DNA of 64,000 bases from NCBI GenBank assembly GCA_002493905.1, contig DLAJ01000017.1, positions 124,001-188,000 on the forward strand, given 5' to 3'. Source of the stretch: Lachnospiraceae bacterium UBA7050 (lineage in GTDB: Bacteria; Bacillota; Clostridia; Lachnospirales; Lachnospiraceae). Of the stretch, positions 1 to 8,051 are shown piece by piece. The position numbers and the translations under genes were made by a program. The notes under the pieces are model-generated. The model was not told where the DNA came from, ran no database searches, and saw only the letters and a list, made by a program, of their open reading frames with translations. How positions within the stretch are numbered: position 1 is the first letter of the stretch; every line of letters begins with the position of its first letter.

Positions 1-1
1 A

Positions 2-544
2 CTTTCCGGAATCAATGGCGTTCTGCGTCCCGGTATTGTACACCGCATCGATAAAGATACGACCGGTTCTGTGATTGTCTGCAAAAACGACGCAGCTCAT
101 TTGTCTCTTGCAGAGCAGTTAAAGGAGCATCGTGTAACGAGAACCTATCATGCGGTCTGCTGTGGCAGCCTTAGGCAGGAGACGGGTACGATTGATACGT
201 TGATCGGGCGGGACCCGGGAAACCGTAAAAAGATGTCTGTTTTGACACAGGGCGGAAAGCGTGCCATTACACATTACCGGGTGCTGAAACGGTTTGATGG
301 TTATACTTACGTGGAATGCAGACTTGAAACAGGGCGCACCCATCAGATTCGGGTTCATATGGCAAGTATCGGGCACCCGCTTTTAGGCGACGAAGTATAT
401 GGGAATAAAAAATGCCCGTTTCGTTTAGAAGGGCAGACACTGCACGCAAAGCTGCTGGGTTTCACCCATCCGAGAAGCGGAGAGTACATTGAAACCGATG
501 CGCCGCTGCCGGAATATTTCAAGCATCTGCTTGCTGTTTTGTGA
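2..544 (+). CDS. RluA-family pseudouridine synthase, 5' truncated by window edge
   Basis: This is the C-terminal 180 residues of an RluA/RluD-type enzyme that turns specific uridines of rRNA or tRNA into pseudouridine. The catalytic motif HRIDKDTTG is near the left edge (visible residues 14-22), with Asp17 as the presumed nucleophile. It is followed by the conserved ETGRTHQIRVH and GHPLLGDEVYG segments. The true start and any S4 domain lie before base 1. The frame is open from base 2; a GTG at 71 is internal and not a start. A sigma-A-like promoter follows the stop, so the next gene probably belongs to another transcript. The precise target uridine cannot be told from sequence. Confidence 0.93.
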   Translation, partial: LSGINGVLRPGIVHRIDKDTTGSVIVCKNDAAHLSLAEQLKEHRVTRTYHAVCCGSLRQETGTIDTLIGRDPGNRKKMSVLTQGGKRAITHYRVLKRFDGYTYVECRLETGRTHQIRVHMASIGHPLLGDEVYGNKKCPFRLEGQTLHAKLLGFTHPRSGEYIETDAPLPEYFKHLLAVL

Positions 545-574
545 CCGGTAATTTATGTAAGTTTTGTATTTCGG

Positions 575-603
575 TTGAAACAATATATCATATCGCATAT
601 ACT
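575..603 (+). promoter_or_regulatory. sigma-A promoter for the 0.6-4.3 kb operon
   Basis: TTGAAA at 575-580 and TATACT at 598-603 are separated by 17 bp. The site lies 53 bases before the start of the cytidylate-kinase-like gene and after the end of the pseudouridine synthase. Predicted from consensus match only. Confidence 0.65.
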
Positions 604-655
604 ATTGCTACAGGATGAAGATTCTGATACATAAAATGAAATGAGGTGTGTATTT

Positions 656-1285
656 ATGGAAACAATCGTTACGATCGGAAGACAGTATGGCTCTTACGGG
701 CATGAGATCGGCAGAGAGCTGGCAGAACATTACGGCATTGCGTATTATGATAAGGAATTGCTGACACGCGCGGCGAAGGAAAGCGGTTTTTGCGAAGAAA
801 TGATTAAAAGCAACGACGAGCGTCCTACCAATTCATTTCTATATAATCTGGTAATGGATACCTATTCGTTCGGTTATAATGCATCTTCCTTTGTGGACAT
901 GCCAATCAGCCAGAAGGTGTTTCTTGCGCAGTTTGACACAATTAAAAAGATTGCGAATGAAGGCCCTTGTGTCATTGTTGGAAGATGTGCCGACTATGCG
1001 CTTGCAGATTACAAAAACTGTGTTCATGTCTTTATCAGTGCAGATGAGGATTTCAAATTAAAAAATATTATGGAAAGCCATCAGATCAGCGCTGCGAAAG
1101 CAAAGGACATGATGATCAAGAAGGATAAACAGCGTCAGAGCTATTATAATTATTATTCTTCTAAAAAATGGGGCAGGGCGGACAGCTACGATCTGACATT
1201 TAACAGCGCAAAGCTTGGAGTGAAGGGGTCCGTAGAGCTGTTGATCCGCTATATTGAAGAATTTGAAAAACTGAATAAACAATAA
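656..1285 (+). CDS. cytidylate kinase-like family protein
   Basis: The protein has 209 residues and matches the cytidylate-kinase-like P-loop family (Pfam AAA_26 type). The N-terminus METIVTIGRQYGSYG followed by an amphipathic helix and YYDKELL is typical, as is the later GPCVIVGRCADYAL segment. These proteins resemble CMP kinase, but their substrate is generally unproven; the housekeeping cmk is a different, longer gene. The start at 656 is preferred over an upstream in-frame ATG at 641 because GAGGTG at 643-648 sits at a good distance from 656. It is the first gene of a tight operon with a GH25 lysozyme and an ABC pair, which gives no clear hint of its nucleotide substrate. Confidence 0.85.
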   Translation: METIVTIGRQYGSYGHEIGRELAEHYGIAYYDKELLTRAAKESGFCEEMIKSNDERPTNSFLYNLVMDTYSFGYNASSFVDMPISQKVFLAQFDTIKKIANEGPCVIVGRCADYALADYKNCVHVFISADEDFKLKNIMESHQISAAKAKDMMIKKDKQRQSYYNYYSSKKWGRADSYDLTFNSAKLGVKGSVELLIRYIEEFEKLNKQ

Positions 1286-1314
1286 CAGATCACGAAATGG
1301 AGTGTACATAAAGA

Positions 1315-2961
1315 ATGAAAAGAACAAAAGCAGGAACTCCGAAAGCGGTCAGCTTTTTGAAGAGAAATACAAAGCGTCTGATTGCATTGCTCTGCTGTAT
1401 CTGTATGCTTTCAACCGGAAATATGCAGGCGGAAGCAAAAAATGCAGGCACAGCGTTCAGTATCGGTATTGACGTATCAAGATGGCAGGGCGATATTAAC
1501 TGGGCGGCAGTTGCAGCGAGCGGTGTCCAGTATGCATTTGTCAGGGTAGGATCAGTAAAATATGGCCTGGATGCAAAATTTGACCAGAATATGAGACAGG
1601 CAGCTGCAAACGGGGTTAAAACGGGCGTCTATATTTATTCCTATGCGACAACACCGCAGGAGGCAGCCGCAGAGGCAATCTTTGTACTGCAGGCAATCTC
1701 GAATTACACGGTTAATATGCCGGTAGCGATCGACATTGAAGATTCCATACAGCGCACGCTTTCTCCAGCGCAGATTGCGGAGATTGCAAATACTTTCTGC
1801 GCAGTGATTGAGAACGCAGGCTATTATCCGATTGTTTATGGAAGCAAATACTGGTATCAGAACTATATCGGGCCGATTGCGTATGACAAATGGGTCGCGC
1901 AGTATCATACAAATTGTGATATTGAAGATGCGGCTTTCTGGCAGGCGTCCAGCACAGGCTCCATACCTGGAATCAGTGGAAATGTTGATATTAATTATCA
2001 ATATAAGGATTTATCGGCAAGTATTGTCGGAAACGGCTTCGCATTTCGTAAAGGATTTTACTATTTTTACGAGAATTATAAAATGAAGACCAATACGTTT
2101 GTTCAGTATAACGGCGGCATTTATTATGTGGATGCACTTGGCCGGCGTGTTTCCGGTTTTGCGCAGCTTGCAGACAGTATTTACTATTTTGACGGAAACG
2201 GTTTGATGCAGTTTGGCTGGCAGTCACTTGCGGGCAATATCTATTACTTCGGTACAGAAGGGAAAATGGCGGTTGGCATGCAGCAGATCGGGGATTCCGT
2301 TTATCTGTTTGATGCGAATGGCTGTATGTATACAGGCTGGCTTGCCGCCGATAATCTGTTCTATTTCTACGAAGACGGACATATGGCAATCGGATTATCC
2401 AAAATTGCTTCCGACCTGTATTACTTTAACGAAAACGGAATTCTGCAGGTCGGCTGGCAGAACATCGGCGGGCAGCTTTACTATTTCAATCCTGCTGATG
2501 CGAAAATGGCGTTCGGCTTCGTGAATGATGGTACCGGCATTTTCTACACCAATGAAAACGGACAGATGCAGACCGGTCTGATCGTTGTCGGAAATGACGT
2601 CTATTATATGGGCGCGGACGGCAGAATGCAGATTGGCATGCAGCAGATCGGCAATGAAACGTATTTCTTTAATGCAGAAGGAAAACGCCAGACCGGCTTT
2701 ATCAGTAATGGTGTTTCTATGTACTATTTTAATCCGGAAACAGGTGCAATGGCGAGGGGATGGACCGCTGTTGGAGGATCGATGTACTGCTTTGATCCTG
2801 TAACCGGACAGATGTATGTTGGCATGCAGCAGATTGGAGAACAGGTTTATCTGTTTGATGCAGAAGGACGTCTGGTCGTTAATCAGCAGATGGAAGCGGA
2901 CGGCGTACTTTACATCATTGACGAAAATGGCTGCGTAACTATGATTACCACACAAGAATAA
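1315..2961 (+). CDS. secreted GH25 lysozyme with cell-wall-binding repeats
   Basis: A 548-residue secreted muramidase. A basic N-terminus with the hydrophobic run LIALLCCICMLSTG and an alanine-rich end near residue 41 form a signal peptide. Residues about 48-240 are a GH25 domain: it opens with IGIDVSRWQGDINW and carries the acidic pair D140/E142 in VAIDIEDS, so it should cleave N-acetylmuramyl linkages of peptidoglycan. Residues about 255-545 are roughly fourteen 20-residue aromatic repeats of the choline/glucan-binding type (YYF-D-NG-M-GW), which anchor such enzymes to the wall. The segment GMQQIG recurs three times with nearly identical DNA, suggesting recent internal duplication. The next gene begins 4 bases after the stop. 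Confidence 0.92.
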   Translation: MKRTKAGTPKAVSFLKRNTKRLIALLCCICMLSTGNMQAEAKNAGTAFSIGIDVSRWQGDINWAAVAASGVQYAFVRVGSVKYGLDAKFDQNMRQAAANGVKTGVYIYSYATTPQEAAAEAIFVLQAISNYTVNMPVAIDIEDSIQRTLSPAQIAEIANTFCAVIENAGYYPIVYGSKYWYQNYIGPIAYDKWVAQYHTNCDIEDAAFWQASSTGSIPGISGNVDINYQYKDLSASIVGNGFAFRKGFYYFYENYKMKTNTFVQYNGGIYYVDALGRRVSGFAQLADSIYYFDGNGLMQFGWQSLAGNIYYFGTEGKMAVGMQQIGDSVYLFDANGCMYTGWLAADNLFYFYEDGHMAIGLSKIASDLYYFNENGILQVGWQNIGGQLYYFNPADAKMAFGFVNDGTGIFYTNENGQMQTGLIVVGNDVYYMGADGRMQIGMQQIGNETYFFNAEGKRQTGFISNGVSMYYFNPETGAMARGWTAVGGSMYCFDPVTGQMYVGMQQIGEQVYLFDAEGRLVVNQQMEADGVLYIIDENGCVTMITTQE

Positions 2962-2965
2962 GACA

Positions 2966-3613
2966 ATGGATCAAAGTAAAAAAATACTGGAAGTGAATCA
3001 AGCATATAAAATATACCGGGGGCGTCCTGTTATTAGGAACGCTACGCTTAAACTGTATGCAGGAGAATGTGTGCTGGTAACAGGGAGCAATTGCAGCGGG
3101 AAGACAACCCTGCTGCGGCTGCTTTCCGGCATGATGCTGCCGACGATAGGAACGATTCGCCGGCAGCCTAAATTGTCGCTGCAATATGTCCCGCCAAAGT
3201 ATTTCATGGATATCAGGATGCCTGCATTTCAATATTTGGTTCTTCTGACGATGGTGGACGGCTTTTCAAGCGTGGAAGCAAAGAAGCTATGCAAAGATCT
3301 GTTTGTACATTATAGGCTTTCTGGCATGGAGCAGATTGCAGTAAATCAGCTTTCTGACGGCACTTTAAGAACAATGATGCTGGCACAGACTTTGCTTCGC
3401 CCATGTGAGCTTTTTGTTTTAGACGCTCCTTTTACCGGGATTGACTGTGACACTCAGAAGATATTTTACGAGGATATGAAGGAGCGGAAGCGGCAAAATA
3501 CAACGTTTGTATTCACTTCGCTGGCACCTGAAAAAGAGATGGAAGAGTGTCTGGCAGCATTCGTTGATCGGATTTTGTACCTTGAACACGGTGAGATAAA
3601 AGGAGACAGGTAA
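2966..3613 (+). CDS. ABC transporter ATP-binding protein with degenerate catalytic residues
   Basis: A 215-residue ABC ATPase. Walker A is intact (GSNCSGKT, residues 40-47). The signature is LSDGT (129-133) instead of LSGGQ. Walker B reads LFVLDAPF (149-156), so the catalytic glutamate expected after the aspartate is alanine. The switch histidine is also not seen: the strand after Walker B ends FVFTSLAP. It is a stand-alone domain and is followed after 3 bases by a multi-membrane-segment protein, the likely permease partner. The substrate is unknown. The missing residues suggest slow hydrolysis or a regulatory role, which is an inference. Translation starts 4 bases after the lysozyme stop, so the two are co-transcribed. 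Confidence 0.87.
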   Translation: MDQSKKILEVNQAYKIYRGRPVIRNATLKLYAGECVLVTGSNCSGKTTLLRLLSGMMLPTIGTIRRQPKLSLQYVPPKYFMDIRMPAFQYLVLLTMVDGFSSVEAKKLCKDLFVHYRLSGMEQIAVNQLSDGTLRTMMLAQTLLRPCELFVLDAPFTGIDCDTQKIFYEDMKERKRQNTTFVFTSLAPEKEMEECLAAFVDRILYLEHGEIKGDR

Positions 3614-3616
3614 TCA

Positions 3617-4339
3617 ATGAGAGCTTTACTGAAATATCACATTGATGTGTATAAGTCAAGTTCTCACTTTGTGTCTCCTTTTCTGCTCATTTTGATCTAC
3701 AGTATTCTTTTGCATGTATTTCTTCCTTCATTTATATCAAATTGCCTTTTTTATTCCCTGACAACTCTTTTTACTGCCTGTGTGGCAAACGGCTTCTTCT
3801 CATATAAGCTGTGCTCTGATGATATGGATGCAGTTTTGATCCTGAAAGCAGGCAGTGCTTTGAAATATTACCTGTCAAAAGAAATGGCTCTGGGGTTATC
3901 GGCGCTTGTTTATACGTTGACCGTCATGCTGTATCCGGGGGCGGTCCTTTTGCTTGGGAAAATCACCTTATCAAAATCGGTGCCGGGTGAACTGATTGTT
4001 CTTTATTTCCTGCATTTGCTTGTGGCGCTGCTTGGATATGAGATTGGAAGTTTATTTCAACCGAAAATAATCAGGAAACGCCATCTGGCGCTGATACTGC
4101 TTTTCATAACCATTGCTGGGATTTTGCTGCGGCAGATCTTTACAGGAATTCCTATTCTGAAATATTTGTATTGGATATTTCCACCGTTTATGAAGCTGCT
4201 TGAGATTGTACTCCAAAGTGATACGTTTTTGTCTGCGGAGACCGGGCGGATTGCAATACAGCTTGCACTCAGCATATTGCAGGTACTTGTGATTAAGATT
4301 ATCATATTAAATCATCGGAAATGGACAGTCTATGAATAG
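3617..4339 (+). CDS. multi-pass membrane protein, probable ABC permease partner
   Basis: A 240-residue integral membrane protein with about six hydrophobic segments (for example FLLILIYSILLHVFLP near residue 21, LALILLFITIAGILL near 155 and IAIQLALSILQVLVIKIII near the end). I do not recognise a named family. Its position 3 bases after an ABC ATPase gene argues that it is the membrane half of a two-component ABC system, as in ABC-2-like exporters. The stop codon lies inside a nested inverted repeat (4329-4385) that may end the operon. Confidence 0.7.
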   Translation: MRALLKYHIDVYKSSSHFVSPFLLILIYSILLHVFLPSFISNCLFYSLTTLFTACVANGFFSYKLCSDDMDAVLILKAGSALKYYLSKEMALGLSALVYTLTVMLYPGAVLLLGKITLSKSVPGELIVLYFLHLLVALLGYEIGSLFQPKIIRKRHLALILLFITIAGILLRQIFTGIPILKYLYWIFPPFMKLLEIVLQSDTFLSAETGRIAIQLALSILQVLVIKIIILNHRKWTVYE

Positions 4340-4385
4340 ACAATCTATGAATGAATAATCTATTCATAGATTATTTATTCATAGA
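4329..4385 (+). repeat. nested inverted/direct repeats at operon end
   Basis: The 10-mer TCTATGAATA at 4329-4338 and its near-copy in AATCTATGAAT (4342-4352) are each followed by their reverse complements: ATTCATAGATT at 4362-4372 and TATTCATAGA at 4376-4385. The inner pair forms an 11-bp stem with a 9-base loop. The first copy covers the last codons and stop of the membrane-protein gene. It is AT-rich with a weak T tail, so it could be a terminator or an mRNA 3'-end hairpin. The rest of the 376-base gap to the tRNA holds a candidate small RNA and the tRNA promoter. Confidence 0.7.
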
Positions 4386-4445
4386 TATATAAGCTCTATT
4401 TGAACATGTAGTACGGAATCGGAGTTTCTATCCAATGCAGGACAA

Positions 4446-4474
4446 TTGTAACCATATTTGGCATATGATATAAT
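4446..4474 (+). promoter_or_regulatory. promoter of candidate small RNA
   Basis: TTGTAA at 4446-4451 and TATAAT at 4469-4474 with a 17-bp spacer. No protein-coding start follows; instead a structured stretch runs to a terminator hairpin at 4586-4626. Confidence 0.55.
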
Positions 4475-4480
4475 AAAACA

Positions 4481-4626
4481 AGATAGACAAATTCCTTTCA
4501 AAGCATGTTTCGCGGCTGCGTTCTGCAGCACACATGAGTTTACAAAGCAAATTTGAGCTCTTTCGTAAGAATTGTCAGACAAAGGAGAACATTCCGCCAC
4601 AAAATGGAGGGATGTTCTTATCTTTT
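4481..4626 (+). ncRNA. candidate small non-coding RNA (~146 nt)
   Basis: This stretch lies between a promoter (4446-4474) and an intrinsic terminator (4586-4626) and has no convincing protein frame. It contains a hairpin near 4504-4539 with the paired arms CATGT/ACATG and GCTGC/GCAGC around GTTCT, then a mostly unpaired A/T-rich segment, then the terminator. The only open frame begins at 4534 and runs on through the terminator and tRNA gene, so it is not coding. I do not recognise it as 6S, SRP, tmRNA or RNase P RNA. The ends are inferred from promoter and terminator positions. Confidence 0.45.
4586..4626 (+). terminator. intrinsic terminator of candidate small RNA
   Basis: AGAACATTCC at 4586-4595 pairs with GGATGTTCT up to 4618; the inner CC/GG pairs extend the stem to 12 of 13 positions around the loop ACAAAAT. 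The stem is followed by TATCTTTT. Confidence 0.6.
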
Positions 4627-4669
4627 ATAAAAAGGTTTATAAAAAAGAAAAAAATTTGCAACTTATATC

Positions 4670-4698
4670 TTGCCAAACGTCAGGAAAACCTATATAAT
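4670..4698 (+). promoter_or_regulatory. tRNA-Thr promoter
   Basis: TTGCCA at 4670-4675 and TATAAT at 4693-4698, 17-bp spacer, ending 17 bases before the mature tRNA 5' end. Confidence 0.75.
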
Positions 4699-4715
4699 AA
4701 TATTCGTTGTGACAG

Positions 4716-4788
<73 letters not shown>

Positions 4789-4790
4789 TG

Positions 4791-4825
4791 AATGAACCAC
4801 CCCTCATCAGGGTGGTTCATTTTTT
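4791..4825 (+). terminator. terminator of tRNA-Thr
   Basis: A perfect 12-bp stem (4791-4802 with 4810-4821, AATGAACCACCC arm), a 7-base loop and a T run to 4825. The T run overlaps the stop of the convergent ABC permease gene; on the reverse strand the stem has no T tail. Confidence 0.92.
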
Positions 4826-5642
4826 AGTGTATGCTCTTTTTCCTGCGGTTGATCAGACGCTCAAAAAGATCAATAATGACAAAAAGCAGTACCGCAATCA
4901 GACAAAGCAGAACAAGGGAAGTAATGACCATGCTCATTTTGAATGTCTGCGTACCGTATATAATCAGATAGCCAAGTCCCTGTCTTGCAGCAAGAAATTC
5001 CCCGATTACAACGCCGACCAAAGAAAGTCCGATATTCACTTTCATTGTGCTGATGATCAGCGGAACGCTGCCTGGCAGAATCACTTTTTTTAGTACGTCG
5101 CGCTTCGTACCGCCAAGTGCGTAGACAAGATGAATCTTTCCGCCGTCTGCCTGGCGGAATCCCGTGTAGAGACTGATGATCGAGCCAAAGATCGCAACAC
5201 TGATTCCGGCGACAATGATTGTCTTCATGCCGGTTCCAAGCCATACAATAAAAAGCGGCGCCAGCGCGGATTTTGGCAGGCTGTTTAAGATAACCAGATA
5301 TGGTTCAAAAATCGTGGACAATCTGTCAAAATACCAGAACATTACGGCAATGACAAGACTGATAAATACCACGAGCATAAAACTGAACAGGACTTCCAGC
5401 AGCGTGACGCGGATATGCGTAAGCAGATGATTGTTTTTAGTCAGTGTCTGAAGGCTTTTGAAAATCAGGGAAGGCGAACTAAAAAAAAACGAATCTACGA
5501 AGCCAAGCGCAGTTGTTACTTCCCATTGAATGAAAAAAGCAAAAAATGCGAGAACCTGTATGCTTCTGTTTACGATTTTGTCCCTTCTCCATTTTTTTTC
5601 ATATTGTATCTGGCGGAATGAGCGTTGATTGTTCTTTTCCAT
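4824..5642 (-). CDS. ABC transporter permease, SsuC/TauC/ThiX type
   Basis: A 272-residue inner-membrane permease of the binding-protein-dependent family that imports nitrate, sulfonates, taurine or thiamine precursors. Several membrane segments are visible, and the cytoplasmic coupling loop GGTKRDVLKKVILPGSVPLI corresponds to the family's EAA motif. The start at 5642 (MEKNNQRS) is chosen because GGGAGGAA lies just upstream; a longer frame reaches back to 5702 without support. It overlaps the upstream ATPase gene by 44 bases, so the two are translationally linked. No substrate-binding protein gene is adjacent, which leaves the substrate open. Confidence 0.9.
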   Translation of the reverse strand: MEKNNQRSFRQIQYEKKWRRDKIVNRSIQVLAFFAFFIQWEVTTALGFVDSFFFSSPSLIFKSLQTLTKNNHLLTHIRVTLLEVLFSFMLVVFISLVIAVMFWYFDRLSTIFEPYLVILNSLPKSALAPLFIVWLGTGMKTIIVAGISVAIFGSIISLYTGFRQADGGKIHLVYALGGTKRDVLKKVILPGSVPLIISTMKVNIGLSLVGVVIGEFLAARQGLGYLIIYGTQTFKMSMVITSLVLLCLIAVLLFVIIDLFERLINRRKKSIH

Positions 5643-6393
5643 GAAGTTCCTCCCATAATTCATTAAAATATGTGGAAAATTCGGGAGCCTTGCGCGCGGC
5701 AACTGCTCCCGTACCTTGTTTGGTAAGATGAATGTCCATTATGCGCAGCACATAAGCAGGGCGTGCCGAAAGAACCAGAATACGGTCCGAGAGCGCAACA
5801 GCTTCTGAGAGGTCGTGTGTGACAAGAACTGCCGTCTTCTTTTCTTTTTTTATGATTTGTGCAATATCTGATGAAACCGTCAGCCTTGTCTGATAGTCAA
5901 GAGCAGAAAATGGTTCATCCAACAGCAGCAGTTCCGGTTCGCAGACGAGCGTGCGGATCAGCGCTGCACGCTGGCGCATACCTCCGGATAATTCGTCCGG
6001 ATAACTGTCCCGAAACGGATAAAGCCCGTATTGACTGAGCAGGTCAAGAGCGGCTTTGCGGCGTTCTTTCGTGTTTTTGTGACGCAGTTCCAATCCTAAT
6101 AACACATTTTTATAAATAGTGCGCCATTCGAACAGATGATCGTGCTGCAGCATGTAGCCGATTCCTGAAGGATTGTTTTTCAGCGTGTCCGCATAATGAA
6201 GCTCGCCGGATTCCGGCTTGATCAGACCGGCAATCATAGACAGTAACGTTGTTTTCCCGCAGCCGGAAGGTCCGACAATGGAAAGGAATTCCCCCTCACG
6301 AACGGAAAATGAAATATTTTTTAACGCCTGCGTCTCACCCGATATAGTGTGATAATGATATTCAACATCTTGAAATGATAGAAGCGTATTCAT
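5599..6393 (-). CDS. ABC transporter ATP-binding protein, SsuB/TauB/ThiZ type
   Basis: A 264-residue importer ATPase with every classic motif: Walker A GPSGCGKT, signature LSGGMRQR, Walker B LLLLDEPFSALD and the switch histidine in VLVTHDLSEA. It powers the permease encoded just downstream. The start at 6393 (MNTLLSF) has GAGGT close upstream; the alternative ATG at 6405 overlaps that site. With the permease it forms a two-gene reverse operon ending at the tRNA terminator. Sulfonate or thiamine-precursor uptake are the usual roles of the family; nothing here decides between them. Confidence 0.92.
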   Translation of the reverse strand: MNTLLSFQDVEYHYHTISGETQALKNISFSVREGEFLSIVGPSGCGKTTLLSMIAGLIKPESGELHYADTLKNNPSGIGYMLQHDHLFEWRTIYKNVLLGLELRHKNTKERRKAALDLLSQYGLYPFRDSYPDELSGGMRQRAALIRTLVCEPELLLLDEPFSALDYQTRLTVSSDIAQIIKKEKKTAVLVTHDLSEAVALSDRILVLSARPAYVLRIMDIHLTKQGTGAVAARKAPEFSTYFNELWEELHGKEQSTLIPPDTI

Positions 6394-6457
6394 AGCTGAC
6401 CTCATAAAGATTATAGTTTATAGTATGAGACAACGTTGAAAAGTTCCAACCATTTTG

Positions 6458-6486
6458 TTGAAAAAAAGCAATAGGCATGCTACAAT
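6458..6486 (+). promoter_or_regulatory. promoter of the argH-asd operon
   Basis: TTGAAA at 6458-6463 and TACAAT at 6481-6486 with a 17-bp spacer, 85 bases before argH. Confidence 0.7.
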
Positions 6487-6500
6487 ATGCATCATAGTGC

Positions 6501-6548
6501 ATCATATCTGACAGGCACGGCATGCATAAAGCGTCCGGCTGATATGAT
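6501..6548 (+). promoter_or_regulatory. hairpin in the argH leader
   Basis: ATCATATC at 6501-6508 is exactly complementary to GATATGAT at 6541-6548, closing a 32-base interior with the GC-rich pieces GGCACGGC and GCGTCCGGC. It falls in the predicted 5' untranslated region. No T-box or riboswitch consensus was recognised and the pairing may be chance. Confidence 0.3.
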
Positions 6549-6571
6549 TTCTAAACGGAAAGGGACAAATT

Positions 6572-7957
6572 ATGGCTCAGCTTTGGGGCGGAAGATTTAC
6601 CAAACAGACGGATGATCTGGTTTATCATTTTAATGCGTCCATCTCATTCGATCAGCGTTTTTTAGAGGAAGATATTGAGGGCAGTATCGCGCATGTCGTA
6701 ATGCTGGCAAAGCAGGGAATCCTGACAAATGCAGAGAAGGACAGTATTGTCAAGGGACTTGGTGATATTCGCAGGGAAGTGCTTGACGGAAACCTTGCAG
6801 TTACGGAGGAATATGAGGATGTACACAGTTTTGTCGAGGCAAAGCTGATCGAACGGATTGGAGATGCCGGCAAGAAGATGCACACAGGCAGAAGCCGCAA
6901 CGATCAGGTCGCACTGGATCTCAGGCTGTATATCCGAAAAGAGATTCTTGCTGTGGACGGGCTCTTAAAAGAACTGCTGAATGTGATTCTGCGCATCCAG
7001 AAAGAACATCTTTCGACATATATGCCGGGCTTTACCCATTTACAGAAGGCGCAGCCTGTCACGCTTGCCCATCATATGGGGGCTTATTTTGAAATGTTTA
7101 AGCGGGACCGCGGCAGAATGCATGATATTTTTATGAGAATGAATTATTGTCCGCTCGGTGCGGGGGCACTTGCAGGCACGACCTATCCTCTTGACCGCAG
7201 TTATACGGCTTCGATGCTTGGCTTTGAAGGACCGACCTTAAACAGTATGGATTCCATTTCCGACCGGGATTATGTGATCGAATTTCTCGCCGCGGCATCC
7301 ACCATCATGATGCATTTGAGCCGCTTTTCCGAGGAGATTATCATCTGGAACAGCAATGAATACCGTTTTATTGAATTGGACGATGCGTATTCGACCGGAA
7401 GCAGTATCATGCCGCAAAAAAAGAATCCTGATATCGCGGAACTTGTGCGCGGAAAAACCGGAAGAGTGTACGGTGCGCTTGTCAGCATGTTGACAACAAT
7501 GAAGGGACTGCCGCTTGCTTACAATAAAGACATGCAGGAAGATAAAGAACTGACCTTTGATGCCATCGATACGGTCAAAAACTGCTTAAAGCTGTTTGCA
7601 GGCATGCTGGATACGGCAGTTTTTCGCAAGGATGTAATGGCGAAGAGCGCGTCGGGCGGATTTACGAATGCGACTGACGCCGCCGATTATCTGGTTGGAA
7701 AGGGCGTTCCGTTCAGGGATGCACATGGTATTGTCGGAAAACTCGTATTGACCTGTATCGACAAACAGTGCAGTATTGAAGAGCTGAGCATCGAGGAGTT
7801 CAAGGCGCTCAGTCCGGTTTTTGAAGAAGATATTTATGAGGCTGTCAGCTTAAAAGCATGCGTGGAAAAGCGTCTGACACTTGGCGCACCGGGCATAAAA
7901 GCCATGGAGCAGGTGATCGCACAAAACGAGGCGTATCTGGCGGAGGACCACACATAA
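6572..7957 (+). CDS. argH: argininosuccinate lyase
   Basis: A 461-residue cytosolic enzyme that splits argininosuccinate into arginine and fumarate, the last step of arginine synthesis. The opening WGGRFTKQTDDLVYHFNAS, the HTGRSRNDQVALDLRLY segment and the fumarase/aspartase-superfamily signature GSSIMPQKKNPD (about residues 276-288) are all present, and length is standard. The start is set by GGAAAGGGA upstream. argG is not adjacent; instead asd follows after 94 bases and a c-di-GMP gene after that, so the operon is metabolically mixed. Confidence 0.98.
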   Translation: MAQLWGGRFTKQTDDLVYHFNASISFDQRFLEEDIEGSIAHVVMLAKQGILTNAEKDSIVKGLGDIRREVLDGNLAVTEEYEDVHSFVEAKLIERIGDAGKKMHTGRSRNDQVALDLRLYIRKEILAVDGLLKELLNVILRIQKEHLSTYMPGFTHLQKAQPVTLAHHMGAYFEMFKRDRGRMHDIFMRMNYCPLGAGALAGTTYPLDRSYTASMLGFEGPTLNSMDSISDRDYVIEFLAAASTIMMHLSRFSEEIIIWNSNEYRFIELDDAYSTGSSIMPQKKNPDIAELVRGKTGRVYGALVSMLTTMKGLPLAYNKDMQEDKELTFDAIDTVKNCLKLFAGMLDTAVFRKDVMAKSASGGFTNATDAADYLVGKGVPFRDAHGIVGKLVLTCIDKQCSIEELSIEEFKALSPVFEEDIYEAVSLKACVEKRLTLGAPGIKAMEQVIAQNEAYLAEDHT

Positions 7958-8051
7958 GCAGAAAAGCGTCTGGTACTGAGCAGTGCCGATCGTATGAAAT
8001 CACATATTTTATGAAGAAACCCGTTTAAGGGCGAAAGGAGTTATGAAAGTA

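Noticed and set aside
6405..6571. TPP riboswitch or T-box before argH or the ABC operon
   Set aside because: Neither the TPP core nor the T-box sequence was found on either strand; only a small hairpin is present.
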